DNA from: Heloderma charlesbogerti
Taxonomy: Eukaryota > Chordata > Lepidosauria > Squamata > Helodermatidae
Length of the DNA: 64,000 bases
Assembly (NCBI GenBank): GCA_026122225.1
Contig: JANEZZ010001949.1
Coordinates: 620,001 to 684,000 of the forward strand
Reading direction: 5' to 3'
A model generated the notes under the pieces. The model searched no databases. It had not been told where the DNA came from and was given only the letters and a program-made list of their open reading frames with translations. The translations under genes were made by a program, and so were the position numbers. Positions 42,882 through 55,000 of the stretch are shown in pieces. Within the stretch, counting starts at the first letter, position 1; every line of letters begins with the position of its first letter.

Positions 42882-44481
42882 CCTTGTGATACGTTCCATG
42901 GGGTTTTCTTGGCAAGAATACTGGAGTGGGTTGCCATTTCCTTCTCCAGTGGACCTTAGGAACTTGACCTAAGTCAAGTGACCTAAGTCAAGTGGGCCTT
43001 AGGAAGCATTACTAACAACAAAGCTAGCGGAGATGACAGTATTCCAGCTGAGCTATTTAAAATCCTAGAAGATGATGCTGTTAAAGTGCTGCACTCAATA
43101 TGCCACCAAATTTGGAACACTCAACAGTGGCCGCAAGACTGGAAAAGGTCAGTTTACATTCCAATTCCAAAGAAGGGCAACGCCAAAGAGTGTTCAAGCT
43201 ACCTCACAATTGCGCTCATTTCACATGCCAGCAAGGTGATGCTCAAAATCATACAAGCTAGGCTTCAGCAGTATGCGAACCGAGAACTACTGGAAGTACA
43301 AGCCGGGTTTCGAAGAGGCAGAGGAACTAGAGATCAAATCGCCAACTTTCGCTGGATCATGGAGAAAGCAAGAGAATTCCAGAAAAACCTCTATTTCTGC
43401 TTCATTGACTATGCTAAAGCCTTTGATTGTGTGGATCACAACAAACTGTGGCAAATTCTTAAAGTGATGGGAGTACCAGACCACCTTACCTGTCTCCCGA
43501 GAAACCTGTACGAGGGTCAAGAAGCAACAGTAAGAACCAGACATGGAACAACTGAGTGGTTCAAAATTGGGAAAGGAGTACGACAAGGCTGCATATTGTC
43601 ACCCTGCTTATTTAACTTATATGCAGAGTACATCATGAGAAACGCCAGGTTGGATGAATCACAGGTCGGAATTAAGATTGCTGGGAGAATTATTATCAAC
43701 AACCTCCGATATGCAGACGATACCACCCTAATGGCAGAAAGTGAAGAGGATCTCAAGAGCCTCTTGTTGAGGGTGAAAGAGGAGAGTGCAAAAGCTGGTT
43801 TGAAACTCAACATTAAAAAAACGAAGATCATGGCATCTGGCCCCATCACTTCCTGGCATATAGAAGGGGAAGAAATGGAAGCAGTGACAGATTTTACTTT
43901 CTTGGGCTCCAAGATCACCGCAGACGGTGACTGTAGCCATGAAATTAAAAGACGCTTGCTCCTTGGGAGGAAAGCTATGGCAAACCTAGACAGCATAGTA
44001 AGAAGCAGAGACATCACCTTGCCGACAAAGGTCCGTCTAATCAAAGCTCTGGTTTTCCCAGTAGTAATGTATGGCTGTGAGAGCTGGACTATAAGGAAGG
44101 CTGAGCACCGAAGAACTGATGCTTTCAAACTGTGGTGCTGGAGAAGACTCTCACGAGTCCCCTGGACTGCAAGGAGGTCAAATCAGTCAATCCTAAAGGA
44201 AATCAACCCTGAGTGCTCATTGGAAGGACAGATACTGAAGCTGAAGCTCAAATATTTTGGCCACCTAATGCAAAAAGAAGACTCTCTGGAAAAGACCCTG
44301 ATGCTGGGAAAGACTGAAGGCAAAAGGAGAAGGGGACGGCAGAGGATGAGATGGCTAGATAGCATCACTGATGCAATGAATATGCACTTGAGCACGCTCC
44401 GGGAGAGAGCGCAGGACAGGAAGGCCTGGCGTGCTATGGTCCTTGGGGTCACGAAGAGCTGGACACGACTGAATGACTGAA
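42882..44481 (+). mobile_element. BovB/RTE LINE with inverted 5' segment
   Basis: The body (about 42985-44481) is plus-strand, but 42882-42955 matches the BovB 5' region in reverse (CCTTGTGATACGTTCCATGG, CCTTCTCCAGTGGACC). One target duplication brackets both pieces: CTGGGGTCTTTTTTAG at 42866-42881 and CTGGGGTCTTTTAG at 44482-44495. The junction has a duplicated ACCTAAGTCAAGTG. This is the structure expected from twin priming. Confidence 0.9.
42987..44480 (+). CDS. BovB ORF2 C-terminal half: reverse transcriptase, open frame
   Basis: The frame is open for 498 codons to a TGA at 44480 but has no native start, because the insertion lacks the endonuclease half. It begins [20 protein letters not shown] and contains the RT palm motifs [36 protein letters not shown] and RYADDTTLM (catalytic YADD encoded at 43710-43721). 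After a thumb and connection region it ends GVTKSWTRLND, the standard BovB C-terminus. No stop or frameshift interrupts it, unlike the copy at 7711-11423, so it is probably younger. It lies between NSL1 and BATF3 and is not a host gene. Confidence 0.9.
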   Translation, partial: VKWALGSITNNKASGDDSIPAELFKILEDDAVKVLHSICHQIWNTQQWPQDWKRSVYIPIPKKGNAKECSSYLTIALISHASKVMLKIIQARLQQYANRELLEVQAGFRRGRGTRDQIANFRWIMEKAREFQKNLYFCFIDYAKAFDCVDHNKLWQILKVMGVPDHLTCLPRNLYEGQEATVRTRHGTTEWFKIGKGVRQGCILSPCLFNLYAEYIMRNARLDESQVGIKIAGRIIINNLRYADDTTLMAESEEDLKSLLLRVKEESAKAGLKLNIKKTKIMASGPITSWHIEGEEMEAVTDFTFLGSKITADGDCSHEIKRRLLLGRKAMANLDSIVRSRDITLPTKVRLIKALVFPVVMYGCESWTIRKAEHRRTDAFKLWCWRRLSRVPWTARRSNQSILKEINPECSLEGQILKLKLKYFGHLMQKEDSLEKTLMLGKTEGKRRRGRQRMRWLDSITDAMNMHLSTLRERAQDRKAWRAMVLGVTKSWTRLND

Positions 44482-45014
44482 CTGGGGTCTTTTAGGGGGT
44501 CGTCTTGTAAGTCTCCCCAAAGCCACCATTCAAGTCATTCACCCATTCCAGATCGAATTTGAAGGAGCCTCTTCATAGGCATTGTGCCTCTAAATGCTAG
44601 TAGCTCGGGAACATGAGCAGGAGGGTGCTGTTGCCCTCTTGTCCTGTTTGTGGGCTTCCCATAAGCGGCTGGTTGGCCACTGTGGGAACAGAATGGTGGA
44701 CCCGAGAGACTGGTCAGACCCAGCAGGGCTCTTCTCAGGGCTGAGGGAAATGAAATGCAGAAAGTACAGCAATGTGCCTTTACAGAATGGTGGTAGTGGC
44801 GCAGACACCCTGGCATTGGTCAGCCAATCCACCTTATGCTAATAATAATGATAACTAATATGGCTGTGGCTTTGGGCTGGGGCTTTTTTTTGTTTAACGG
44901 TAGAAGCATTAAAAATGGGATTCCCCACCACTCAGAAGAAGCGCCGCAGTCCGTGACCAGCCGCTTCTGTAGCCCTGGTGCAGATCTTTTCTCTCTAAAT
45001 ATCAGCTCCGATAA

Positions 45015-45270
45015 CATTAAAACACAAGACGAGCCGCGGTGGATCAGACCAAGGGTCCATCTAGTCCAGGATTTCTGTTCACACAGTGGCCAACCAGCTG
45101 TCAGCTGGGAACCCACAAGCAGGACATGAGCGCAACGGTACCCTCCCGCCCATGTTCCCCAGCAGCCGGTGTACACAGGCATCCTGCCCCTGATACTGGA
45201 GGTGGCATGCAGCCATGAGGACTAGCAGCCTGCGCTAGCCTTATCCTCCACGGGGTTGTCCGATCCCCTT
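45015..45270 (+). repeat. Dispersed repeat family F, next to the BATF3 promoter
   Basis: TGGATCAGACCAAGGGTCCA, TCTAGTCCAGGATTTCTGTT and TTATCCTCCACGGGGTTGTC match the other F copies. A reversed piece lies at about 44630-44705. It directly borders the CpG island. Confidence 0.75.
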
Positions 45271-45289
45271 CTAAAGCCATCCAAAGCGA

Positions 45290-45993
45290 TGGCCCTCCCT
45301 CCACCCTGCGGCACGAGTTCCGTCCCGCTCCGCGCCGCGCGAAGAAGTCCTTCCTTGGATCTGCCCCGAATCGGCCACCACGCGGCTTCATGCGATGAGC
45401 CCACTGGGCTCTAGCGTCGCGACAATCCATTTCGGAGCGGGCAGGGAGAGCCGCTGTCCTGGGGGCCAGCCGCACCCCGGGGCAGGACCACGCGGCCCCA
45501 GGGCGGCGGCGGCGGCGGGAATTCTGCCAGCCGCCAGCAGTAACTTCCCGGGCGGCGCCGGGCAGGGAGAGAAGGGCGAAGCGCCGCGCTTCTCGGTTCC
45601 CCTCGGGCGGCTCCGCCCCCGCCCCCGGGCAGAGGGTCCCCGCGCCCCCGCCCCCGCCCCGTCCGGCCTGCGGTCTGGCGAGCGGCAGTTCCGTCCCCGG
45701 GTTGCAGCGCGCGCCACGTGATTTCCATGCACTTGCCCGGCGCTCGAGCCCGGCTCTGCTGCCCCGGCCAGGAGGGGACCGGCCGGGGAAACTCGCGAGG
45801 CGCAGTCAGGCGCGCGGCTGCCGGCGAGAGCGGCGGCTGCGGCTGCCGGGATGTCCCTGGCCGGCCGCTCCGCTTAGGAGGCGGCAGCGGACGGCGCGCT
45901 CTGGCACGCCCGCCGCCTCGGGGATCCTTGGCGTCCTTGGGCCTCCGGCCAGCGCGTCGTGCGAGCAACAGCAGCCCCAGCTCCTCGGCCGGG
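45290..45993 (+). promoter_or_regulatory. BATF3 CpG-island promoter
   Basis: Very GC-rich, with repeated CCGCCCC/CCCCGCC Sp1-type boxes around 45605-45660 and a CACGTG E-box at 45715-45720. The island continues to about 46500, past BATF3 exon 1. No TATA box is obvious. The transcription start is inferred to lie here. Confidence 0.8.
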
Positions 45994-46065
45994 ATGTCCC
46001 GCGGGGGTGTTCCGGCCGCGGGGAGCGTTTTGCGAAGGAGCTCCTCTTCCGAGGGGACGCTGCAG
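45994..46065 (+). CDS. BATF3: BATF3 coding exon 1
   Basis: Twenty-four codons, [16 protein letters not shown] then SSSEGTLQ, inside the CpG island. Donor GTGAGC, phase 0. It lacks the Gln/Pro-rich stretch of the human N-terminus. Confidence 0.92.
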
Positions 46066-49000
46066 GTGAGCCGGGGAGCGTTCGGGGAGGGGGACAGCGG
46101 GCAAGTTTGCGAGGGAGGCGGGCGAAGGAGTTGGTGCAACGGCGCGCCCGGCGAGCCAAGGAGCAGCGGCTACCGCAGCCTTCCCCCAGCACGGTGCCCT
46201 CCAGAGGTGTTCGGACTGCAACTCCCAGCCGCGGCCCTGGCCATAGGCCATGTTGCTGAGGCTGATTGGAGTCGATGTCCAACGCAGCTGCAGGCCACCC
46301 GCTTGGGCAAGGCTGCCGCGCTGGTGATGCTGCTTGGTACAGCGCTGACCGCCCCGTCGCGGCGGGGAATGGATCAACCTGGGGAAAGAGGCAGTCTGGA
46401 AAGGACACGCAAAACGATCGGGGCACAGGAGCGCGTTTCCTCCGAGGAAAGGCTTTCTTTTGGGGGGGCTAGGTTGAGGAGGGGGCGGCTGCGAAGCGGG
46501 GTCATGACGATGGGGGGGTATAAAATCAGGCGTGGTGTTGCACGCCTGCCGTTTCTCTCCCTCTCTTATTAACGCTAGAGCTTGGGGTCGCCTCTTGGGA
46601 GCGACTTGCAAGAGATTCAGGTCAGGCGGAAGGGAGGACTTCTTGGCCTTGTTCACACAGCTAGGGAGGGATGCTGCCTTGTACCAACCTAGTGCGGTAT
46701 TGGCTACACCAGGGGTGGGGAACCTGCCCCCACGCCGAGCCAAGTCTGGCCCACCTGGGGTCTCCATCTGGCCTTCTGGAATTTCCCAGAAGGCCCCACC
46801 CCCTTTCACCCAACCACTGATAGTTTGGTGGTTTCCCAGCTTTTGCGCAGTCCCCCCCCCCCAAAAGGCTGAAATTCCACTCCTAAGGCTTAGTTACTGA
46901 AAGTAAGAGCTTTAAACTATGCGAGCCTGTAGCTGGGAGGTGGGGGCGATCCCTCCAAATTTTCTGCGGCCTCGCCTAAATGTTTTACAATCAAAAAATT
47001 AACTTTATTACAGAAATTTTAGAAAACCAACAGGAAAACCTACATTTTTCTTCTTAAAGGTGCAGATGCTATTATTTTGGGGCAGCGCCATGGCGAAATC
47101 TGCCTACATATTCCTAATAGTACATGCAATTGATGGTATACCTCAGATGAAGGAATATTTTGAGGTATTTTTTTAAGAAGGAGCGTCTTGCTCAGATTTA
47201 TAAAGGCAGTCCTTTAAAATGCCTTTTGTTCAACAATACTCTGGACATTTGGATTCAGTTACGGTTATATATTCAGACAAAGAATTCATTCTTTCCACAC
47301 TCAAATTAATCAGTACATCTCCCTCGTGTGAAAATTGTTCTCATCTAAAAACTGAGCTATTGGATTGCCTAGTCAGATCTGTAGACTTTCCCTTTTTACT
47401 GAAATTGTGTTAAAAGTACTGGGATATCTTAAACCTGTAACATCACTGCTGCAGCAGAAGAAGCTGGAGGCAGCAGTGAAACGTTGATTATGTTGGGAGG
47501 CAGGTGCAAGAAATGCAAAATGATACTGTTTTCAACAACACTTTTGAAGGAGCCAAGAAAGCATGTGAATCTGCTGACCATGAAGTAGCATCAAAACATC
47601 TTAATAAACTCCCTTGGATTTCAGGAGAGCTGATTTTAATAAACTCAGAGCACTGCTAACTAGGATTCTATGGCAGGAAAGCTCACCTTTAGAAGACAGA
47701 AACAAAATTCGAAATGGACTTGCTAGGTTAGAAGACTGGGCAGAAAATAACAGAATGTAATTTAACAGAGACAAGGGCAAAGTTCTTCATTTAAAAAAAA
47801 GAAATAAAATGCACAGGTATAAGATAGAGGATACCTGGCTTGGCAATAGTACATGTAAAAAGGGTCTTGGAGTTGTAGTTAGTCACAAGCTGAATATGAG
47901 TCAGCAGAGTGATGTGGCTGCAAAAAAAGGCAAATGGAATTTTAGGTTGCATCAACAGAAATATAGTTTCAAAATCATGGGAAGTGATAATTCCACTCTA
48001 CTCTGCACTGAGCAGACCTTACCTCAAATACTGTGTCCAGTTCTAGACACCGCGCTTTAAGAGGGATTCAGATAAATTGGAACGCATTCAGAGAATGGCA
48101 ACAAAGATGATCAAAGGTCTAGAAATTAAGTCCTACAAGGAAAAATCGAAGGAGCTGGGTATGTTAAGCCTTGAGAAGACTGAGTGGGGATATGATAGCA
48201 CTTTCCAAGTACCTAAACGTCTTTCACACAGAAGAGAGCTGCAATCTGTTCTCTGTCATCCAAGACTGTAGGACATGAAATAACGGACTTAAGTTACAGG
48301 AAAGCAGGTTTCAGGTGAACACCAGGAAAGTCTTCCTAACTGTTAGGCGATAGAACCAGCCACCTAGGGAGGTTCATAGAATCATAGAATCATAGAATAG
48401 TAAGGTTTGAAGGGGTCTACAAGGCCATCGAGTCCAACCCCCTGCTCAATGCAGGAATCCAAGTCAGAGCATCCCTGACAGATGGCTGTCCAGCCTCGTC
48501 TTGAATGCCTCCAGCATGGGAGAGCCCACCGCCTCCCTTGGTTCCATTGTCATATTGCTCTAACAGTCAGGAGGTTTTTCCTGATGTTCAGCAGGAATCT
48601 GGCTTCCTGGAACTTGAGCCCATTCTTCCGTGTCCTGCACTCTGCGATGATTGAGAAGAAATCCTGGCCTTCCTCTCTGTGACAACCTTTCAAGTACTTG
48701 AAGAGCGCTATCATATCTCCCCTCAGTCTTCTCTTCTCAAGGCTAAACATGCCCAGTTCTTTCAGACTCTCTTCATAGGGCTTTGTTTCCAGTTCCCTGA
48801 TCATCTTCGTTGCCCTCCTCTGAACCCTCTCCAGTTTGTCTGCATCCTTCTTAAAATGTGGTGCCCAGAACTGGACACAGTACTCCAGATGAGGCCTAAC
48901 CAGTGCTGAGTAGAGTGGAACTAGTACTTCCCGGGATTTGGAAGCGATGCTTCTATGAATGCAGCCCAAAATAGCATTTGCCTTTTTTGCAGCCACATCA

Positions 49001-52000
49001 CATTGTTGGCTCATATTCAGCTTGTGATCGACAATAATTCCAAGATCCTTCTTGCTTGTAGTGTGGTTGAGCCACATATTCCCCATCTTGTAACTGTGCA
49101 TTTGGTTTGTTTTTCCTAGGTGCAGAACTTGGCATTTATCCCTATTAAATGTCATTCTGTTGTTTTTAGCCCGGCGCTCCAGTCTATCAAGATCACTTTG
49201 AATTTTGTTTCTGTCTTCCAAAGTATTAGCTATTTAGCAAAGTATTAGTATTAGGTTGTGGTCTCTGTCACTTGAGGTACTCAAGCAAAGACTGGGCAGC
49301 CATCTGTCAGGGATACTTTAAACTGGATCCCTGCATGGAACAGGGGTTGGACTCAATGGCTGAAATGGCCCCTTCCAACTCTTTGATTCTGTGATAACAA
49401 TACTCCTGTTGTAGCTTCTTCTTGATTTGGTCTTTTTTTTTTTTTTCATTTTTTGTTAATTGCTGACAAGAATGGTAGCAATGGTTGAAGTTGCTTAGTG
49501 AATATTTTTGTAATTGCAGTATGGCTGCAAAAATAAGGGTTAAATAAAAGCATTTTCCAATGTTGTCTTTACAAGCCTGCTGACCAGATAACCTGCCCTC
49601 CCCCAAGAAACATTTAGACTGGCTATGGGCCTGAAGCTGTAATATATTGGGGTGGGTGTTTCTCATCCCCCTCCCCTTTGCCTTTGGCTGTGCTCCTTTG
49701 CCTTCGGCTCCTCCCACCACTGGAATGCAACCCCTGAGAGCTTCTCCAAAATTGAACCAGGCCCTTGGGCCGAAAGAGGTCCCCCACCCCTGGGCTACAC
49801 CAGCCTTCCCCAATCTGGCGCCCTCCAGGTGTGTTGGACTACAAGTCCCCTCATCCCCAGCCAACAGGCCCATTGGATATGGGAGTTGTAGTCCAATCCT
49901 GATTGACAGCACTGACTGGCAGCAGTTGTCCAGGGTTTCAGACAGAGCTCTTTCCCGTTTCTACCTGGGACCTTCTACATTCAAAACAGAGTCTCTCACC
50001 CTGACCTACAGCTTTCCCCATAAGTTACTTGTTCTCAAACATCAACTGAGTTTTACATCCTTTAAGTCCTGAACGGAACACACTGCAACCCAGGACACAT
50101 ATCTTGGTCAGCAAAGGCAAACTGGTGTAGTGGAGGGGGGGATGTTGGGGAGCACAGCTTCAGGATTGCTTGATTTGCCAGAGCACCAGGGTAGCTGACA
50201 GACTCTGGCAAGATGGCAATGAGGCGATAACAAGGCTTTCAAGTTTTAATATTGTCTGTGGTAGAGAATGAGGAATAGCATCATGCAGAGGCTGGATGCT
50301 TTTTTCCTTTTCTTTGGTGGGGCTCCTACTTCACGTAAGCAGTTTAAACAGTGGGGGCTGGTAGCTCCAATGTCAGTGGGGCGGTGAACCCGCTCCGGGT
50401 TTCAGCCCAAACCAGTCAAACTCTAAAGGAGCTGTCCAAGGTTCTGACTGGTTCGGACTGAATCACTGCCCTGCTGACATCGGAGCCACCAGCCTCCACT
50501 GAGTTTAAATGGCAATGCTTCTTTGCAAGATTGTTTACATTTCCAATAAAAAGCTAAGGGTTGCATTTCAGCTCGTGAGAAATCTATTAAAGCTCCATGT
50601 GTTTTACAAGTCGAGCCCGTGCCATCAGAAGTAAGCACCACTGAGTTCCCTGGAGCTTACTCCCAAGTAATTATGCATGGGATTGCAGTCATGCTGATCC
50701 TCATAAGTTGGGTATTGTGCTATGTACTGCTGCTCTTTGCTGTGCGTGCGTGTTTGTGTACATACATGCATGTGCGCGCGCACACATGGTCATGATGAGT
50801 TCCTGTTCTTCAAAAATTAGCACTGCGCAATGCTGTCACAAGTGATGCTGCCACAAATGATAGTGCCATCTCGTTGGCCACATGAAAAGTATGCTGTGAT
50901 GATGTACCACGTGGCAAATACTTGCAGCTGTGACAGTTGAAGTGACTCAGTTTTGTGACCTCTCCATGGCAACTTTCATCGTGTGTTCTGGTTCTGGGCA
51001 CACCCATCACTACTGCTTGAAACGCAGTGGCAAGGAGGCAGCTCCCCGTGGAAATCCATGTGTCTGAAGCAATCCATGTGGATGTGGATGTTTTCACCAT
51101 GCCAGTAGAGGCCTCCCCCCAAAACGTGACTTGCTCTGGCTTGTGCGGTGCTTGGAGCAGCCACGGTGCCACTGTTTGCACGTGGGAATCAGGCCTTGGA
51201 TATGATGTAATAGTGAGACAGCAGCAGAAGTACAGACTCTTCATTACAGAGTAGTAACTCCCTTGGCTGGGGATGGGGGCAGGCAGACTGGGGCCGGCCC
51301 TGCCATGCAACAGGGTGAAGCGACTGACTTCGGGTGGTCCCTTTGTGCGGAAGGGTAGATTTATTGATTTACTATATTTCTATATTGCCTGATAGCTGAA
51401 CTGTCTCTGGACAGTTCACAGAATGGCGGTTAACATGATAACATCTTTTGTTGTTATACTTTTGTATTTTATTTCACATTTCTGGAATGGGTCATCATCA
51501 GTGGTGGTCTGTTAGACCCAGTCCTTGAAAGCATTTAAGAAGGCCCTGAAAATGTACTTTTTTTTCCTCTGGCCTTTCCCAGATTATGTTTTATTGGAAT
51601 GTTCTGGGTTTTCAGCTGCAGTTGTATTTTAGATTTTAGTCCTCACTGGAATAGATGTTTTATTTCTGTTGTTTGTTGATTTTCTTTTTTAAAAAACAAC
51701 AACTTTTTTTTTTTGCTGTTTTATCATTGTATGGGGTTTTACTGTATGTAACTTGATTGTGTAAGCCGCCTTGGGAGGGCTCTTGCCCTGAAAGGCAGCC
51801 GAGAAATATTTTAAATAAATATTAAATAGGGAGCAATCCTGTGGCCCCTAGAAAGCATCTTGGGGGGCCATAGGATTTTTCACATTCCTCGATCCAAGGT
51901 CAGAGAAAGCACTCCGACCTCAGAGCCAGGAATATGCACTCCCTGTCCCCTCGCAGCCAGCATGGAGAGAACCTCAGAGAGGGGGTAACAGGCGTGCCAG

Positions 52001-55000
52001 CAGCATTGGATGCCCATAAGACTCCGAGTTCGGAGGCTTGTGAGCATCAACAAAGGATTGTGCCCAAAAAGTAAAACCAACAGTCAAGGACGACAGCAAT
52101 GCAAGGATATAAAAAGCACAAATGCATGAGCCTGGGAGAATGAAAAAGTGAAGGCAGGAAATGGCGCCTGAATAGTGCAGCAAGACTTTTCCAAGTTTGG
52201 CCCTAGGAAGGGGGAGTGGGGGAAGGACCGTGGCTTGGGCTGGCACTGGGGCAAGACACGACATTACTTACTCCTGTTCCTAAAATAAACCCTTCCTCCT
52301 CCCCCTCTCAATTAATTACCAATCTTGTGGGTTTGTTGTATATGTTCCTCCTTTTTGTTGCCTGTATTTTAAACTTTTATTTCAGATTACAATTCCATGT
52401 TTAAAATAAAATAAAAACACAATATACTTAGCAAGTATAGCATTTTAGAGTGTTCAAAGCATATAGCATCTTGGTAATCCTTGTTAAAAAAAACAACAAC
52501 CCTAAAGCAGGAGTATCAAAACTCAAGCCCACAGGCCAAATCTAGTCTGAATCCCAGTTTGACCCTCCAGGATTCCCTAAATGGCTGCACCCCTTCCATT
52601 GGCCCTACCCACCTTCCCCCCACTGCCGAGCATTTGTTGGTTTTCTCGGCTTTTGCAGTTTTTCCATTCTAAAGGGTTGACATGGGTTTCCTAAGGCCTT
52701 GCAGTGGCAGTAAGGGCGTTCGGGTGCAATCCTATGCATGTTTAGACAGACAGAAGTCTGACAACTGCCAGCATTCTCCAATCAGCCATGTTAGCTGGGG
52801 AATGCTGGAAGATGTTGGTCTTTTTTTCTGTCTAAACATACATAGGATTGCACCCTTAAGCTACACTGTGCTGGTATTTTTGGCCTCGCCTCTTTTTGCC
52901 TTCAGCCCCCAAGAGCTCCTCCAAAGTGGAATTTGGCCCTTGGGCTGAAAGAGGTTCCACACCCGTGGTCTGGAGACTTTCTGCAGCCACATCACTGTTA
53001 GGACTGACAGACCATTTTTCTAGCACCTTCTGCACCTTCGGCAGGCAAAAATGTTCAGGGCCACCCTGGTGTGCTGTTGAGCAGGGATCTTAACTCCGGG
53101 GACGCCGCTCCACTGAAGCCCCTTGAGCACGCTGTCATTTGGATGGGGAGGAATGACTGTCAAGGCGCGCTCGTCCCCTTGCACCCCGCTGGTCCATCCT
53201 TCTAGGTGCAGACCTTGCCGTCCCCTTGGCCTCTGTAGGAGCCCACATTGTGAGAGAAGGCGGTTGGCAGGGAAGGGCTGATGATCTCACCCACCCTTCC
53301 CCAACTCAGTGGCCTCTAGATGGTTTGGACTACGACTCCTGGCATTCCTGACCAACAGTCATGCTGGCTGGGGCTGATGAGAGTTGAATTCCATCACATG
53401 TGGAGGGCGCCAGGTTAGAGAAGACCGATCTAATCCTTAGCTGCCCTAAGCTCAGGCCTGTTGCCAGTAAAATTGTTTGGGGAGGGAAACCCCCAATTAC
53501 AAGTTGTCTCACGTGTTTAACTTACCGCCCCCATGTATCAAGGCTGCACTCCCAAACACACGAAGGAATAAGCCCCAGGTATGTCCAGGTTGCTTTTCAA
53601 ATCCGCTCCTATCGCAAATGGGATCTCACAAACAGTCTAGCTCTAAGAAGTGTGAGCTTTTGAGTTACATAGACTTCGTCTTTGGGCTCCGGTGTCCAAA
53701 AAAGAAGAAAAATCAAAGAAGAATAATGTTGTGGTGCAAGTGGTGACAGCTCAATAGCTCGAGAACTTTTCACATGTGGGGTTTCGGTTGGCTGTTGTCT
53801 AAACTGGCCCCTAACAGAAATTCCGGCATTCACAACTGGATTTGTGCGTGGCGCAATATGGCCTTGCGGCTGGTGTGTCATAAACTTCAATACATCCACT
53901 GACTTAAGACAAATAGGGCAGACACTTACACCTTGCCAGAGAAGCGGAGATGAGAGGTTACGGATTTGTACAAAATTTGCATATGCTGATATCTATGTAT
54001 AGATGCAAGGTTAGAAATAATTACTAGAATTTAAATAGAAGTATACCTCACCAGAGCGGGGACGTTGCTGCAACCAGGTGACCTCTGTGCCTGATCACTC
54101 TGGTCTCCAGGTGCTAACTCATGGTGGGCAACGTCAAGGTCCCTGCCGTTCCTCCTCCTCCTGGTTCTGGATCGTTAAAGCATTTATCTTCCAAATTTTC
54201 TCCTGTATTTCTTTCTCCTGTACCCTCTTTCTCTTCCGAAAATTCTCCTGTATTTGTGATGCAAAATACGACAGGTACAAATGCACTTTACAGCGGGAGT
54301 GGGAAATATGCAGGTCTCCTCCACTGGCATATTTGCTCTGCTGTCTGGCAGCACCAAAAAAGGCAGCAATTTTTCTTTAAGACAAGATAGGTGGGCCTCA
54401 GCAGGGTCCAGGGGATGATGTGGCCTCCCCACCCCTGCTTTATAGCACCACTTATGAAATGGTCCCTCATGTTATCTAAATCAACTAGTGGTCAAGTCCC
54501 ATAAACAGGCACATCTTATCGAAAGGTGGTGGATAGCATGATTCACTGTCATCATTTCTGGGCCAGAACCCTATACGGTTCCGGCCCAGCCTATCTCAAG
54601 GAGCGCCTCCAGCAACACCAGATAGGTCACTCAACAAGATCAGCCTTGGATGTCCTTCTCTCTGTCCCATCAGCCAGGACAGCTAGGCTGGTGAGGACGA
54701 GGGAGAGTGCCTTCTCTGTGGTGGGCCCCACTCTGTGGAACGCCCTCCCTAGGGAACTCCGCGATGCCCCCTCTTTAATGAACTTCCGCCACACATTAAA
54801 AACATGGTTGTTCAGGCAGGCATTTGGGGTGGGTTAGGGTAATTTTAGAAATGTGATGTTTTTAATGTGAATTTTATTGTTTTGAACTGTTTTTTTTGTT
54901 ATATATCGCCCAGAGTGGCTGGGTGACCAGCCAGATGGGCGATTAATAAATTTAATAAATAAAAATTTAATAAATAAAATAAATTTTCATTTTAAGAGAG

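Larger units (their letters stand above)
37022..45290. other. NSL1-BATF3 intergenic region
   Basis: About 8 kb with no convincing host gene. It contains the NSL1 3'UTR, a short stretch open in several frames (37364-37633), a B-family half palindrome (38283-38360), an L2 tail (39775-39900), a CR1 3' end (40335-40428), a MITE E copy, a SINE, the 5'-inverted BovB and a family F repeat near BATF3. Stretches 37640-38280, 38360-39770 and 40430-41290 hold nothing I recognise. Confidence 0.6.

Noticed and set aside
43517..44128. Minus-strand 203-codon open frame
   Set aside because: Antisense shadow of the open BovB RT frame.
45411..46809. Long open frames on both strands (up to 311 codons) around BATF3 exon 1
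   Set aside because: They overlap each other in several frames inside a CpG island, are Pro/Arg/Ala/Gly-rich and match no family. Low stop density in GC-rich DNA explains them.
50810..51310. Minus-strand 166-codon open frame in BATF3 intron 1
   Set aside because: No family resemblance, and overlapping open frames on both strands suggest chance.
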